Source: Lachnoclostridium sp. Marseille-P6806
GTDB taxonomy: Bacteria; Bacillota; Clostridia; Lachnospirales; Lachnospiraceae
Length of the DNA: 64,000 nt
Direction of reading: 5' to 3'
Assembly (NCBI RefSeq): GCF_900625025.1
Contig: NZ_LR130584.1
Span: 40,123 to 104,122 of the forward strand
Below are positions 63,221-64,000 of the stretch, one piece after another (position 1 is the first letter of the stretch; the number at the start of each line of letters is the position of its first letter). A program made the position numbers and the translations under genes. The notes beneath the pieces were generated by a model. It was not told the origin of the DNA. It searched no databases and worked only from the letters and a program-made list of their open reading frames with translations.

Positions 63221-63454
63221 ATGAGCTTTACAGATGGAAAGTCTGGGGCTATCGAGGCTCTGATGCGGGAGGCTCCCGGCAGCAATCATTATGACGATGG
63301 CTGTGAAGGCAGGTATCCGGAATGCAGGAACTGCCGGTACCATATACCGTATTCTGCCAGGGGCGATTGCGTCTTTAAAACCTGTCCTTATCTGATCCCG
63401 GCGGCATCCGATAGCAGGAAAGGCGGTGGCCATCATGGCTGTGTTCCGCGTTGA
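63221..63454 (+). CDS. small cysteine-rich protein
   Basis: 77 residues with six Cys, including CEGRYPECRNCRYH and CVFKTCPYL, probably binding zinc. Ribosome site GGAGAGGA is nine bases before the ATG. It overlaps the next gene by 20 bases. Small proteins of this type are usual near replication genes of conjugative elements. No function known. Confidence 0.65.
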   Translation: MSFTDGKSGAIEALMREAPGSNHYDDGCEGRYPECRNCRYHIPYSARGDCVFKTCPYLIPAASDSRKGGGHHGCVPR

Positions 63455-64000
63455 GAAGAATACCAACTATACGACCATGTGCAACTACCACCTGCGGGAC
63501 CAGAACCTGGGCCTGAAAGCAAAAGGGCTGCTTTCCCTGTTCCTGAGCCTGCCGGATGAATGGCATTACAGCATCCGGGGGATCGCGGCGATCAGCAAGG
63601 AAGGTGTGGACAGCGTGAACACGGCGCTCCGTGAACTGGAGGAATGCGGCTACCTGATCCGCAGCCAGAAACGGCAGGAGAACGGCCGCATGGGCGAGAT
63701 CGAATATGTGATCTACGAGATGCCGGACGGAGTTTTGCCGGATACAGCATTTCCGGGTACAGCTTCACCGTATACGGAAAATCCGGATACGGCGGAATCG
63801 GATCCGGGAAACCCGCGAGAAATAAATAAAGATAAAACAAGTACAGAAGGAACAAATACTGAAAAAAACAATACATTTTTCGCTTCCGTCAGAGCGAACA
63901 GGGCTGTCAAACAGGGCGTTTGCGCCTGGATAAGTCAGATCCAGAAGAGAAATAAGATTGTTCTTCAACGAGACTTTTTGCTGCATAAAAAAGTGGAACT
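63435..64000 (+). CDS. helix-turn-helix replication-type protein (DUF6017-like), partial
   Basis: At least 188 residues, running off the window. MAVFRVEKNTNYTTMCNYHLRD, LGLKAKGLLSLFLSLPDEWHYS and KEGVDSVNTALRELEECGYLIRS form a winged helix like those of replication initiator/DUF6017 proteins of Tn916- and ICE-type elements. It is followed by the usual low-complexity PDT/PYTENPDT linker. From about residue 145 (FASVRANRAVKQGV) the sequence looks different from what normally follows the linker, so a junction or unrelated domain may begin there. Overlaps the small Cys-rich gene. Confidence 0.72.
   Translation, partial: MAVFRVEKNTNYTTMCNYHLRDQNLGLKAKGLLSLFLSLPDEWHYSIRGIAAISKEGVDSVNTALRELEECGYLIRSQKRQENGRMGEIEYVIYEMPDGVLPDTAFPGTASPYTENPDTAESDPGNPREINKDKTSTEGTNTEKNNTFFASVRANRAVKQGVCAWISQIQKRNKIVLQRDFLLHKKVE

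Noticed and set aside
63860..64000. group II intron or other insertion in the replication-type gene
   Set aside because: The sequence after the linker looks odd but shows no intron boundary motif that I can identify before the window ends.

Overview
The window looks like a chromosome segment from an anaerobic, gut-type Clostridia bacterium, most likely a Lachnospiraceae member. This is inferred from the LplB/LplC-type sugar permeases, YesM/YesN regulators, Cys-lipobox binding proteins, strong GGAGG ribosome sites and moderately high GC. No rRNA, CRISPR array, transposase or integrase is visible.

Layout. 1-4.9 kb: glycoside hydrolases (GH3 and a clan GH-A enzyme) with a TetR-type regulator. 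5.0-11.4 kb: divergent MATE exporter, AEC permease, and a FecBCD-type metal/siderophore ABC operon with a methyltransferase and a structured leader. 11.5-23.5 kb and 30.0-35.6 kb: the most interesting catabolic part, with three pairs of C-deglycosylase alpha-like (TIM-barrel sugar isomerase/epimerase) and beta-like (DUF6379) subunits. Around them lie a Gfo/Idh/MocA dehydrogenase, a further epimerase, LplB/LplC permeases, a binding protein, MATE exporters and an AraC regulator fused to a GH39-like domain. Together they suggest import of a glycoside, oxidation of the sugar at C3, cleavage of the C-C (or C-O) glycosidic bond, use of the sugar and export of the aglycone. 23.7-29.8 kb: a Gld-type ABC exporter, a ThuA-like protein and a YesL protein. 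35.7-48 kb: accessory and decaying genes (internally deleted MATE, AlbA/Schlafen-type regulator, GH2 with GPH symporter and AraC, DeoR remnant, Fic protein, esterase, sucrose phosphorylase remnant, esterase remnant). 47.5-60.9 kb: two sugar ABC operons, one under a LacI repressor with two visible operators, the other under YesM/YesN and carrying a Nif3-like gene. 61.2-64 kb: tRNA-Arg(CCT) with a truncated copy, then genes typical of an integrative element.

The most unusual non-coding feature is a repeated, structured element placed directly upstream of start codons of transporter genes and always oriented with the gene. Full copies are at about 16.9, 18.8 and 50.9 kb; shortened or eroded copies are at about 14.5, 24.3, 47.5 and 54.3 kb and, on the plus strand, 19.3 kb. 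It has three hairpins with compensatory base changes. One apical loop is exactly complementary to the segment just before the Shine-Dalgarno/start, which suggests a pseudoknotted leader RNA. A second module is nested inside the hairpin loops of two copies.

Coordinates of short sites were counted by hand and may be off by a base. All family assignments are from reading motifs, not from database searches.
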